A DNA stretch of 64,000 bases from Azonexus fungiphilus (GTDB lineage Bacteria > Pseudomonadota > Gammaproteobacteria > Burkholderiales > Rhodocyclaceae): positions 124,001-188,000 of the forward strand of contig NZ_RBXP01000001.1 in assembly GCF_003634965.1 (NCBI RefSeq), written 5' to 3'. Both the position numbers and the translations under genes were made by a program. The notes under the pieces were generated by a model, which saw only the letters and a list, made by a program, of their open reading frames with translations, was not told the DNA's origin and searched no databases. Positions 7,135 through 16,413 of this stretch are shown here, piece after piece. Each line of letters opens with the position of its first letter. The stretch's first letter is position 1.

Positions 7135-9258
7135 ATGAAGGCTACTGAAGCCAATTTGCTGACGTTTTTACAAAAGTCGCCTCAGTTTGCGATACCGATC
7201 TATCAGCGTAATTACTCATGGACCAGCGCCCAGTGCCGCCAACTTTGGGCCGACCTGCTACGTGCAGGGCGAAGCGCCAACATTAATGCCCACTTTATCG
7301 GGGCAGTGGTTTATGTCAAACGAGGTCAAGAAAATGTGGTGGCACAAGAACCGCTGATGGTTATCGATGGGCAGCAACGTTTGACGACCAGCACATTGCT
7401 GATTACTGCCCTAGCCAAGCATTTTGAAGACAAGGGCATTCCAGAGTTGTTGGAAGCCTTTTCAGCCAAAAAGCTCCGCAACTACTATCTGCTCAATCCC
7501 TACGAAGACGGAGAGCGTCACTACAAGCTGATCCTTTCGGAGACCGATAAAGACACGTTGCTGGCGATTTTGAATAATGCGCCGATGCCTGCTGAAGCTA
7601 GTCACCGTATTGTCGAAAACTACGAACTCTTCCAGGAACTCATCGACGCGCACCACTCTGAACTGGAAGCCATTTGCCGAGGTCTTTCCAAGCTGGTGAT
7701 TGTGGATGTTTCACTTGACCGCTCACAAGACAACCCGCAGCTAATCTTTGAGAGCATGAACTCCACCGGACTGGAACTCAGTCAGGCGGATCTTATTCGC
7801 AACTACATCTTGATGGGGCTTGAGCAAAAGCTGCAAACGGACCTATATAGGACGTACTGGCGACCCATGGAGAAAGCATTCGGGCAGACAGCCTACGGAG
7901 TGCATTTTGACCCCTTTATGCGTCATTACTTGACCGCAAAAACTGGGGAAATCCCAAATGTGCGCGAGGTCTACACCGCATTCAAAAGCTTTGCGGCCAG
8001 TTTTAAAGGCGATATCACCAGCCTCGTCGCAGACATCCACTCATACGCCACTTATTACTGCGCCATGGCCTTGGGTGCAGAGCAAGATAACGCACTCAAG
8101 CAAGCCTTCCATGACCTCCGCGAGTTGAAGGTTGATGTAGCCTATCCTTTCCTTCTCGATGTCTATCATGATTTCAAGCAGGGGCGGCTGTCCGCTGAAG
8201 AAGTGCTTGCCATTGTGCGACTGGTAGAAAGTTATGTGTTCCGGCGAGCGATTTGCGCGATACCCACAAACTCGCTGAACAAGACATTTGCGGGCATGAG
8301 CCGCACCCTGAAGAAAGACCGTTATTGGGAAAGTGTGAAGGCTGCATTTCTTTTGTTGCCTTCCTATCGCCGCTTCCCCAGTGATGAAGAATTTCAGCGC
8401 GAAGTTAAGTTGCGTGATCTGTACAACTTCCGCAGCCGCAGCTACTGGCTTCGCCGCCTTGAAAACCATGGCCGCAAAGAGCGAGTGGTGGTTGAAGACT
8501 ACACCATCGAGCACATCATGCCGCAGAACGAGGCGCTATCGCCCGAGTGGCAAGCCGAGCTTGGAACCGAATGGCAGCGAGTACAGCAAACATGGCTACA
8601 TACCCTGGGCAACCTTACCCTGACGGGCTACAACAGCGAATACAGCGACCATTCTTTTGCCTACAAGCGCGATCAGGTCACAAGCAAAGAGGGTAAGAAG
8701 ATCGGTTTCAAGTACAGCCCCTTGAATTTGAACGAAGGGCTTGGGGCTGTTGAAAAGTGGGATGAAGAAGCTATCAAGGCCCGTGCAAGCAGATTGGCGG
8801 GTGAGGCAGCCAAGGTTTGGACTGCACCACAATTGGCTGCTGATGTGCTCGATGCTTACCGCCCCGTGGCGGGAACAGTGGGGCAGCAATACACCATTGC
8901 CGATCACCCACATTTGCTTTCCGGCGCGATGCAAGGGCTCTTTGACGCTCTCCGCAAAGCAATCATTGCGCTTGACCCTTGTGTGAGCGAGGAGTTCTTG
9001 AAGCTTTACGTGGCTTACAAGGCAGAAACCAACTTTGTCGATGTGGTTCCACAAGCCAAGCGTTTACTGCTTGTGCTTAATCTGGGCATTGAAGACATCG
9101 AAGACCCCAAGAAGCTGTGTCGTGATATTTCAAACATTGGCCGGTGGGGCAATGGTGACGTAGAGGTTGGTCTGTCCAACATCGACGATCTGCCTTACGT
9201 GATGGGTCTGATTCGCCAATCGTTCGATCATCAAATGGGCGGGCCGCAGGATGCATGA
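7135..9258 (+). CDS. GmrSD-like DUF262/DUF1524 nuclease
   Basis: 707 aa, ATG at 7135, three bases after the DUF4391 stop. The N-terminal DUF262 domain has IPIYQRNYSW (residues about 20-29) and VIDGQQRLTT (about 76-85), the ParB/Srx-like nucleotide-binding motif. The C-terminal DUF1524 domain has a His-Me-finger nuclease core, EHIMPQN near 459 and LGNLTLTGYNSEYS near 492. This is the single-chain arrangement of GmrSD, a Type IV enzyme attacking modified phage DNA, and of BrxU. About 140 further residues follow. Presence beside a Type III system that modifies host DNA raises the question of self-tolerance. Domain calls are firm; substrate specificity is unknown. Confidence 0.9.
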   Translation: MKATEANLLTFLQKSPQFAIPIYQRNYSWTSAQCRQLWADLLRAGRSANINAHFIGAVVYVKRGQENVVAQEPLMVIDGQQRLTTSTLLITALAKHFEDKGIPELLEAFSAKKLRNYYLLNPYEDGERHYKLILSETDKDTLLAILNNAPMPAEASHRIVENYELFQELIDAHHSELEAICRGLSKLVIVDVSLDRSQDNPQLIFESMNSTGLELSQADLIRNYILMGLEQKLQTDLYRTYWRPMEKAFGQTAYGVHFDPFMRHYLTAKTGEIPNVREVYTAFKSFAASFKGDITSLVADIHSYATYYCAMALGAEQDNALKQAFHDLRELKVDVAYPFLLDVYHDFKQGRLSAEEVLAIVRLVESYVFRRAICAIPTNSLNKTFAGMSRTLKKDRYWESVKAAFLLLPSYRRFPSDEEFQREVKLRDLYNFRSRSYWLRRLENHGRKERVVVEDYTIEHIMPQNEALSPEWQAELGTEWQRVQQTWLHTLGNLTLTGYNSEYSDHSFAYKRDQVTSKEGKKIGFKYSPLNLNEGLGAVEKWDEEAIKARASRLAGEAAKVWTAPQLAADVLDAYRPVAGTVGQQYTIADHPHLLSGAMQGLFDALRKAIIALDPCVSEEFLKLYVAYKAETNFVDVVPQAKRLLLVLNLGIEDIEDPKKLCRDISNIGRWGNGDVEVGLSNIDDLPYVMGLIRQSFDHQMGGPQDA

Positions 9259-9342
9259 CTTCGCTATTGCACGAAATGCAACTTCAATCTGCTCACGAAC
9301 AACTGTAAAGACTGCTTTTAGAGCAGAAATAGCGAGCAAAAA

Positions 9343-11205
9343 ATGATGCGAAGTGCAGAAGACCTCTTACAGGAACTGATTTCCCTCGATGAGTCCCACC
9401 GAATCGAGGCCAAACGCTGTACGCAGGTGGATCGTTCGGTGATGGAAACGGTTTGCGCCTTTTCCAACGAGCCGGGGCTGGGTGGTGGCTACCTATTGCT
9501 TGGTGTGGTTCGTGACGAGCAAGATTTCTTCAAGAACGCCTATACCGTTTCCGGCATCAGCAACCCAGATAAAATCCAATCGGATCTGGTCAGCCAATGC
9601 GCCAGCGTGTTCAACAGGCCAATTCGGCCACGGGTTTCTGTTGAGGAGCTGAATGGAAAAACGGTGGTTGTGGTGTATGTACCTGAAGCTGCCGCCACCG
9701 ATAAGCCCGTTTACCTGACGAACTTTGGTCTACCGAGAGGCGCATTCCGCCGCATAGGCCCAACCGATCAAGAAGGCTCAGAGGACGATCTGATCGCCCT
9801 GTATAGCGGCCACCAGATGGACACCTATGATGGGGCTGTCCTGTCGGATGCCGATTTGGACGACATTGACCCTCAGGCTTTGGAGGATTACCGCGCTCAG
9901 CGCAAGCAAATCAATCCGGATGCCGAAGAATTGTCCTGGTCCAATGGGGATTTGTTGCGATCTCTCGGGTGTGCCAAAAAAGAAGGGGAAGTGCTGAAGC
10001 CAACTGTGGCGGGTATTCTCCTGTTCGGTACGTCCATGGCGTTGCGGCGTTGCTTCCCGATGATGCGTATCGACTATATCCGCGTTCCAGGCAGAAAGTG
10101 GGTGGAGAACCCCGAACACCGTTTTGACACGCTGGAAATTCGTGCGCCGATGTTCACGGCAATTCGCCGGGCGACGAATACCGTGCGCGATGAACTACTG
10201 CAATCCTTCTCTTTGCCCGAAGGTGCATTAGCTAGAGAGGACGAATCAACGCTGCCCCAGCGGGTGATTCGTGAGGCGATTGTTAATGCGGTCATGCACC
10301 GCAGCTACCGGATTCACGGTGCCATCCAGATTATTCGCTACGCCAACCGGCTTGAAATCCGGAACCCCGGCCATTCGATCAAGGCAGAGGAACAACTGGG
10401 GGAACCCGGCTCAGAAACACGTAATCCACGTATCGCCGCCGTGCTGCATGAGGTCAATATTGCGGAAACCAAGGGCAGCGGTATTCGTGCCATGCGTGAA
10501 ATGATGCTGGCGAATGATCTTTTGCCTCCCACATTTGAATCGTCACGACGCCCCGACCAGTTTGTCGCCACCTTCCTCTTCCATCATTTCCTTGGGCCGG
10601 ATGATTTGGCTTGGCTGCGTCGTCTAACCACTGAAGCCATTTCAGACGAAGAGGCTCGTGCGCTGGTTTTTGTCCGGGAGCTTGGAGCTATCGACAATGC
10701 GGCTTACCGGGCCATCAACAGTACGGACACCCTAAATGCATCGGGCCATCTTCGCCGCTTGCGCGACTTGGAACTGTTGCAGATGAAGGGTAGCGGTAGC
10801 CGGACTTATTACATTCCCGGCCCGAAATTTGTGGCCAACCAAACGCCCAGCAGTGACAATACACACCAGCTCGCAACGAATACACACCAGTCGTTGGCCA
10901 ATACACACCAGCTTTTGCAAAATCCACTCCAGGGTAATGCAACGCCTTCCGAAGATCTGATGGCTCGTATTCGTAGTGCAGGTAGCAAGCCACGCCGGGA
11001 CGTACTCAGGAGCATCATCGTTGATCTCTGTGCTTGGCAGCCATCCAGTGCTCGTGAGTTGGCTGGTTGGTTGGGACGTACTGACCACAAGCACTTGGTG
11101 CGTGAACATCTGACACCGATGGTCCGTGATGGGCTACTTGAATACACCATTCCGGAAATGGAAAACCATCCGGATCAACGCTACACCACTGTCAACGATG
11201 AATAA
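9343..11205 (+). CDS. Schlafen/AlbA_2 plus GHKL-type ATP-binding protein with wHTH tail
   Basis: 620 aa, ATG at 9343, with an 84-base gap after the GmrSD gene. The N-terminal AlbA_2 (Schlafen) domain shows RIEAKRC near residue 20 and GGGYLLLGVV near 47-57. A HATPase_c_4-type region follows with VIREAIVNAVMHRSYRI near 307-323 (E/N of the GHKL N-box) and RLEIRNPG. Then a 7-aa tandem repeat linker (residues 506-526) and a C-terminal winged-helix-like region. Such proteins are usually annotated as RecG-related or ATP-binding transcriptional regulators and appear in defence islands; Schlafen domains can have RNase activity. The gene sits 3 bases before mod (GTG start), indicating co-translation. 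Biochemical role unproven. Confidence 0.85.
   Translation: MMRSAEDLLQELISLDESHRIEAKRCTQVDRSVMETVCAFSNEPGLGGGYLLLGVVRDEQDFFKNAYTVSGISNPDKIQSDLVSQCASVFNRPIRPRVSVEELNGKTVVVVYVPEAAATDKPVYLTNFGLPRGAFRRIGPTDQEGSEDDLIALYSGHQMDTYDGAVLSDADLDDIDPQALEDYRAQRKQINPDAEELSWSNGDLLRSLGCAKKEGEVLKPTVAGILLFGTSMALRRCFPMMRIDYIRVPGRKWVENPEHRFDTLEIRAPMFTAIRRATNTVRDELLQSFSLPEGALAREDESTLPQRVIREAIVNAVMHRSYRIHGAIQIIRYANRLEIRNPGHSIKAEEQLGEPGSETRNPRIAAVLHEVNIAETKGSGIRAMREMMLANDLLPPTFESSRRPDQFVATFLFHHFLGPDDLAWLRRLTTEAISDEEARALVFVRELGAIDNAAYRAINSTDTLNASGHLRRLRDLELLQMKGSGSRTYYIPGPKFVANQTPSSDNTHQLATNTHQSLANTHQLLQNPLQGNATPSEDLMARIRSAGSKPRRDVLRSIIVDLCAWQPSSARELAGWLGRTDHKHLVREHLTPMVRDGLLEYTIPEMENHPDQRYTTVNDE
10858..10920 (+). repeat. 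Three 21-bp in-frame tandem repeats (NTHQ linker)
   Basis: Three consecutive 21-base units start at 10858, 10879 and 10900, each beginning AATACACACCAG and encoding NTHQLAT, NTHQSLA and NTHQLLQ. Because the unit is a multiple of three, slippage would lengthen or shorten the linker between the ATPase-like and wHTH regions without frameshift. Confidence 0.9.
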
Positions 11206-11208
11206 GCC

Positions 11209-13125
11209 GTGAATACCATGCAAAAAATCGAAGCCAATAGCCCCGAAGCACAGTCGGCCAATATCGTCGCCGACAACCTGGCCCAACTGAAAGCCCTGTT
11301 TCCCGAACTGGTGACGGAAGGCGCGAATGGCCCGGCGATCAACGTCGATGTGTTGAAAGCATTGGTGGGCGATCAAGCCGTGACTGATGCCGATGAAAAA
11401 TACGGTCTGAACTGGCATGGCAAAAAGAAGGCACGGCAGATTGCGCTGACCCCAAGCACCGGCACCCTGCGCCCCTGCCCGGAGGAAAGCGTTGAATGGG
11501 AAACGACGCGAAACCTCATGATTGAGGGCGACAACTTGGAAGTGCTGAAGCTGCTGCAGAAGAGCTATGGCAACAATGGCGGGCAGGTCAAACTCATCTA
11601 CATTGACCCGCCGTACAACACCGGCAAAGACTTTGTTTATCCCGATAACTTTCAGGACAACATCAAAAACTACCTTGAGTTGACCGGGCAAACGAAAGAC
11701 GGCGCGAAGCTCACCACCAATACCGATGCCAGTGGCCGTTTTCACACCGATTGGCTGAACATGATCTATCCGCGCTTAAAGTTGGCGAAGAATTTGTTGC
11801 GTGACGATGGTGTTGTGTTCGTCAGTATTGCCGACCACGAAATACACAATCTCCGGGCAGTGATGAATGAGGTATTCGGTGAAGAAAATTTCGTTGCAGC
11901 AGTAATTTGGCAGAAGGTTTTTTCACCCAAGAATTCGGCACGGCACTTTTCAGAAGATCACGATTACATCGTTGTTTATGCGAAAAACGCAGAGACTTGG
12001 ACTCCACGACTGCTTCCGCGTACTGAGGAGATGGAAGCGCGGTACGCAAACCCAGACAATGATGAGCGTGGCCCGTGGACTTCTGGTGACCTTTCTGCAC
12101 GAAATTTCTATGGTGAAGGGACATACCCAGTTACCTGTCCATCAGGGCGCGTAATTGATGGACCTCCTCCTGGAACATATTGGCGTGTCTCCAAAACGAA
12201 ATTTGAGGAGATGGATCGTGATGGACGGATTTGGTGGGGGGCAGATGGCGGCAATATGCCCCGTCTGAAGAGATTTCTCTCAGAGGTGAAATCGGGCAGG
12301 GTTCCCCAGACATTATGGACTTACGAAGAGGTTGGTCACACGCAAGAAGCCAAAAAGGAATTGATTGCCACTGTCAATTTTCCAAATTCCGATGTGGTAT
12401 TCGATACGCCGAAACCCACCCGGCTACTGCGCCGTATCCTGCAGATTGCAACTTCACCAGAGAGCAATGACCTGATCGTTGATTTCTTTGCTGGTACGGG
12501 CAGCACTATGGATGCGGTGTTTCAGCAAAATGCCGAGGACGGCGGAAATCGTCGCTGCATCCTCGTTCAACTGCCTGAGCCTTTGCCTGGGGCTGAGAGT
12601 GCTGGTTGGATCTCGATTGCCGACATTACCAAGGCCAGACTCATAGGAGCTGGCAAGCGGGTCAAGGAAAACAGTCCGCTGTTCAAAGGTGACGTGGGGT
12701 TCCGCGTTTTCAAACTCGACACCTCCAACATCCGCGCCTGGAATCCCACGGTCAACGACCTGAAATCCTCGCTTTTCGACCATCTCGAACACCTTGAGGC
12801 TGGCCGAAACAGCGATGACATCCTCTACGAAATCCTGCTCAAGCTGGGCCTGGACCTTTGCGTTCCCATCGAAAAGCGTGAAATCGCCGGCAAACAGGTC
12901 AATAGCGTCGGCGCGGGTGTGCTGATGACTTGCCTGGTCGAAAGCATCAAGGCAGTCGAGGTAGAAGCCCTGGCGCTGGGCATGATGGCCTGGCGTGAGG
13001 AACAGGGGACGGTCGGTGATACCACGGCGGTCTTCCGCGACAGCGCCTTCGAGAACGATGTCGCCAAGAGCAACCTGGCCGCCATCCTTGAACAGTACGG
13101 CATCAAGCAAGTGCGGAGTCTGTAG
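11209..13125 (+). CDS. mod: Type III restriction-modification DNA methyltransferase (Mod)
   Basis: 638 aa from GTG 11209 (ATG 11218 is an equally plausible start, three codons in). The catalytic motif IV, LIYIDPPYNTGKDF, is near residue 130, and the SAM-binding motif I, VDFFAGTGSTMDAV, is near 425. The order DPPY before FxGxG is the beta-class N6-adenine methyltransferase arrangement of Type III Mod proteins. The region between, about residues 200-400, would hold the target recognition domain. Expected role: m6A methylation of one strand of an asymmetric site and site recognition for Res. It starts 3 bases after the Schlafen gene and is separated from res by a hairpin and 168 bases. Confidence 0.95.
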   Translation: MNTMQKIEANSPEAQSANIVADNLAQLKALFPELVTEGANGPAINVDVLKALVGDQAVTDADEKYGLNWHGKKKARQIALTPSTGTLRPCPEESVEWETTRNLMIEGDNLEVLKLLQKSYGNNGGQVKLIYIDPPYNTGKDFVYPDNFQDNIKNYLELTGQTKDGAKLTTNTDASGRFHTDWLNMIYPRLKLAKNLLRDDGVVFVSIADHEIHNLRAVMNEVFGEENFVAAVIWQKVFSPKNSARHFSEDHDYIVVYAKNAETWTPRLLPRTEEMEARYANPDNDERGPWTSGDLSARNFYGEGTYPVTCPSGRVIDGPPPGTYWRVSKTKFEEMDRDGRIWWGADGGNMPRLKRFLSEVKSGRVPQTLWTYEEVGHTQEAKKELIATVNFPNSDVVFDTPKPTRLLRRILQIATSPESNDLIVDFFAGTGSTMDAVFQQNAEDGGNRRCILVQLPEPLPGAESAGWISIADITKARLIGAGKRVKENSPLFKGDVGFRVFKLDTSNIRAWNPTVNDLKSSLFDHLEHLEAGRNSDDILYEILLKLGLDLCVPIEKREIAGKQVNSVGAGVLMTCLVESIKAVEVEALALGMMAWREEQGTVGDTTAVFRDSAFENDVAKSNLAAILEQYGIKQVRSL

Positions 13126-13131
13126 TGATTC

Positions 13132-13156
13132 AGTTGTTCGGTTTTTCCGAACAACT
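13132..13156. terminator. Perfect 10-bp hairpin between mod and res
   Basis: AGTTGTTCGG (13132-13141) and CCGAACAACT (13147-13156) pair perfectly around a TTTTT loop, 6 bases after the mod stop. There is no T-run after the stem, so it is either an attenuator, an mRNA-processing or stability element, or a weak terminator that reduces res relative to mod. Confidence 0.5.
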
Positions 13157-13200
13157 GCCGTGCGACACGAGGTGGCGCATAGCTAATGGTGCCTTGGTTT

Positions 13201-13285
13201 TAGACAAGGATTTAGACGGAAAACGTCGTAGCCAATTGATTTATGTGTTGTCTAGGATCGACACGACAAGTTGAAATTAGACAAG
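13201..13285. promoter_or_regulatory. TAGACAA motifs upstream of res
   Basis: TAGACAA occurs at 13201-13207 and 13279-13285 (both within TTAGACAAGGA), and its reverse complement TTGTCTA at 13248-13254. All three lie in the 168-base mod-res gap, the last one overlapping the res ribosome-binding region. They look like a repeated operator controlling res; the binding protein is unknown (the RHH protein is a candidate). Confidence 0.4.
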
Positions 13286-13293
13286 GACGCTGC

Positions 13294-16200
13294 ATGAAAC
13301 TGCATTTTGAATCTGATCTGCCCTACCAAATCGAAGCTATCGAGGCCGTCTGTGACTTGTTCCGGGGCCAGGAGGTTTGTCGTTCCGTTTTCACGGTCAC
13401 GGCCCAAGCCTTGAGCGGTGAAGGCACTCAGCAAAGCTTTGAAGGCAAGCAATTCACCGAAAGCGGTGGTATCGGCAATGCCCTGCAACTGATCGTCGAT
13501 GAGGAATTGAATGAGAACCTGCAGCAGGTGCAGCTTCGCAATGGCTTGCCGCCCTCGTTGCCGCTGGAATCCAAGCAACCGCTCGATTTCACGGTGGAAA
13601 TGGAAACAGGCACGGGCAAGACTTACGTCTACCTTCGGACCGTGTTCGAGTTGAACCAACGGTATGGCTTCACCAAGTTTGTGGTGGTGGTGCCGTCAGT
13701 GGCGATCAAGGAAGGTGTGAACAAGACGCTGCAGATCACCCGCGAGCATTTCGAGGGGCTGTACCCCAGCGCCAAGGGCTACGAGTTCTTTCGGTATGAT
13801 TCCGACAAGCTTGGCCAGGTCCGTAACTTTGCCACCAGCCCGAACATTCAGATCATGGTCATCACGGTCGGGGCGATCAACAAATTCGGTGACGAGGCGG
13901 CAGCACAGGCGGAAGAGTCTGACGAGAGTAGGCGCCGTGAGAAGTCGAAGAACAAGATGTACCGGGCCAGTGAGAAAACGGGCGGTGAGCGCCCCATCGA
14001 CCTGATTCGGCAGACCAGCCCGATCCTGATCGTGGATGAGCCGCAAAGCGTTGACGGTGGTATCGACGGCAAGGGAAAGAAGGCGTTGGCGCACATGTTG
14101 CCGCTTTGCACCCTGCGTTATTCAGCGACGCACGTGGAAAAGCACAACATGGTGTTCCGTCTGGACGCCGTGGATGCCTACGAGCAGCGGTTAGTGAAGC
14201 AGATCGAGGTGGCTGCGGCCACCGTGCAGGGCGGTAACAACAAGCCCTACGTGAAGCTGCTTGCGGTCAACAACAAGCGAGGGGTGATTTCAGCCAGCAT
14301 CGAAGTTGACCGTGAGAACGCGGCTGGTGTGGTGCGTCGGGACGCGATTACCGTTCAGGATGGTTTCGATCTGGAGCAGGAAACCGGGCGAGCCTTGTAT
14401 GCCGGCATTCGCATCGGGGAAATCCGCGCCGGTAGCGGCAAGAAAAGCAGCGACCAGTTTCTGGAACTGAAGGTGCCGGGCAACGAGGTATTTCTGCGTG
14501 TCGGCGAAGCCTGGGGCGACGTGGATGCCAGCGCCGTGCATCGGGAGATGATTCGTCGCACCATCAAGGAACACCTGGACAAGGAAAAGCGCCTGCGGCC
14601 CCTGGGGGTGAAGGTGCTGAGCCTTTTCTTCATCGACGAAGTGGCGAAATACCGGCAATACGACGAGCAAGGCAACCCGGTGAAGGGCGAATACGCCACG
14701 ATCTTCGAGGAAGAGTACAAGCGTTGGGCGCGTCACCCCGATTACCAGAGTCTGTTTGGTGAAATCGACCTGGCGACGGCTGCCGATGAGGTGCACAACG
14801 GTTATTTCTCCATCGACAAGAAGAAAGTCGGCGGTAAAACGGTCGAAATGGTCAAGGACACGAGCGGCACAACGGCTGCCGACGACGATACCTACAACCT
14901 CATCATGCGCGACAAGGAAAAATTGCTCTCCTTCGAGTCGCCGCTGAAATTCATCTTCTCGCACTCCGCGCTGAAGGAAGGTTGGGATAACCCGAACGTC
15001 TTCCAGATTTGCAACTTCTCAACCCGCGAAACCGAGCGGTGGCGTCGGCAAACGATTGGCCGCGGGCTGCGCCTGTGCGTCAATCAGAAGGGTGAGCGGC
15101 TGCGTGGTTTCGAGATCAATACGCTGACCGTCATTGCCACGGAAAGCTATGAGCAGTTTGCCGAGAACCTGCAGAAGGACATTGAAAAAGACACGGGGAT
15201 TCAGTTTGGCGTGGTGCATGACCACGAATTCGCCGGGATTCCTGTGACTGCTGATGGCGGAGAAGTGTCGCCCTTGGGCTTCGAGGCATCCAAAACCTTG
15301 TGGGGCCACCTCCAGGCGCAGGGTTATATCAGCGACAAGGGCAAGGTCCAGGATTCGCTGAAAACAGCGTTGAAAACGGGCGGCCTGCAACTGCCTGCCG
15401 AATTCGAGGCGCAACGCCATCAGATCGTGGCGGTACTGAAAAAGCTTTCCGGCAAGCTGGAGGTCAAGAATGCCGATGATCGCAAACCGATTGCGGTCAG
15501 AAAATCGGTACTGCTCAGCCCGGACTTCAAGGCCCTGTGGGATCGCATCAAACACAAGACCACCTATCGCGTTCAATTCGACAACGAAAAGCTGATCGAA
15601 CGCTGTATCCAGGCGCTGGATGATGCCCCGCCAGTTTCCAAGACCCGCCTGCAGTGGAAAAAAGCAGGGATGGCGATTGGCAAGGCAGGTGTCGATGCTT
15701 CGCTGTTGTCGGTATCGGAACCGATCGCCTTGTATGAGTCCGATATTGAGTTGCCCGATGTGCTGACGGAACTGCAAGACAGAACCCAACTGACACGCAA
15801 GACGATTGCCCGAATCCTGACCGAGAGCACTCGGCTGAACGATTTCAAGCGAAATCCTCAGCAGTTCATCGAACTGGCCTCGGACGCAATTAACCGTTGC
15901 AAGCGCCTTGCCTTGGTCGATGGCATTAAATACCTGCGCCTCGGTGACGAGCACTACTACGCTCAGGAGCTATTCGAGTCGGAAGAGGTGTCTGGTTACT
16001 TGCAAAACATGGTGCTCAATACCGAAAGGTCGGTGTACGAGCATGTCGTTTACGACTCGGCCATCGAGCGTGACTTTGCCGAGTCTCTTGAGAAGAACGA
16101 GGCGGTCAAGGTCTATGCCAAGCTGCCCGGCTGGTTCAAGGTGCCGACCCCGCTAGGGACTTACAACCCCGACTGGGCTGTGCTGGTGACGCTGGACGGG

Positions 16201-16380
16201 CAGGAGCGCCTGTACTTCGTCGTCGAAACCAAGGGTAGCTTGTTTGACGATGAACTTCGGGATCGGGAAGGGGGCAAGATCAAGTGCGGTGCCGCGCACT
16301 TTACGGCTCTGGCGAGCGAGGCGGATGCTGCGCGGTATGTTGTTGCCCGCTCGGTCGAGGATGTATTTGCCAAGGTATGA
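13294..16380 (+). CDS. res: Type III restriction endonuclease subunit (Res)
   Basis: 1028 aa from ATG 13294 (MKLHFESDLPYQIEAIEAV); the open frame upstream to 13243 adds an unlike leader and is rejected. Walker A ETGTGKTYVYLRT is near residue 103, the DExx box ILIVDEPQSVDGG near 248, helicase motif VI-like ERWRRQTIGRGLRL near 577, and a C-terminal PD-(D/E)XK nuclease with YNPDWAVLV near 955 and VVETKGSLF near 975. This is the standard Type III Res architecture (SF2 ATPase plus nuclease), and it appears intact. It acts in complex with Mod, cutting near head-to-head unmethylated sites. Confidence 0.95.
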   Translation: MKLHFESDLPYQIEAIEAVCDLFRGQEVCRSVFTVTAQALSGEGTQQSFEGKQFTESGGIGNALQLIVDEELNENLQQVQLRNGLPPSLPLESKQPLDFTVEMETGTGKTYVYLRTVFELNQRYGFTKFVVVVPSVAIKEGVNKTLQITREHFEGLYPSAKGYEFFRYDSDKLGQVRNFATSPNIQIMVITVGAINKFGDEAAAQAEESDESRRREKSKNKMYRASEKTGGERPIDLIRQTSPILIVDEPQSVDGGIDGKGKKALAHMLPLCTLRYSATHVEKHNMVFRLDAVDAYEQRLVKQIEVAAATVQGGNNKPYVKLLAVNNKRGVISASIEVDRENAAGVVRRDAITVQDGFDLEQETGRALYAGIRIGEIRAGSGKKSSDQFLELKVPGNEVFLRVGEAWGDVDASAVHREMIRRTIKEHLDKEKRLRPLGVKVLSLFFIDEVAKYRQYDEQGNPVKGEYATIFEEEYKRWARHPDYQSLFGEIDLATAADEVHNGYFSIDKKKVGGKTVEMVKDTSGTTAADDDTYNLIMRDKEKLLSFESPLKFIFSHSALKEGWDNPNVFQICNFSTRETERWRRQTIGRGLRLCVNQKGERLRGFEINTLTVIATESYEQFAENLQKDIEKDTGIQFGVVHDHEFAGIPVTADGGEVSPLGFEASKTLWGHLQAQGYISDKGKVQDSLKTALKTGGLQLPAEFEAQRHQIVAVLKKLSGKLEVKNADDRKPIAVRKSVLLSPDFKALWDRIKHKTTYRVQFDNEKLIERCIQALDDAPPVSKTRLQWKKAGMAIGKAGVDASLLSVSEPIALYESDIELPDVLTELQDRTQLTRKTIARILTESTRLNDFKRNPQQFIELASDAINRCKRLALVDGIKYLRLGDEHYYAQELFESEEVSGYLQNMVLNTERSVYEHVVYDSAIERDFAESLEKNEAVKVYAKLPGWFKVPTPLGTYNPDWAVLVTLDGQERLYFVVETKGSLFDDELRDREGGKIKCGAAHFTALASEADAARYVVARSVEDVFAKV

Positions 16381-16413
16381 GCGATCAGGCTAAGGTTTCC
16401 GGAAGAAAGCTTG

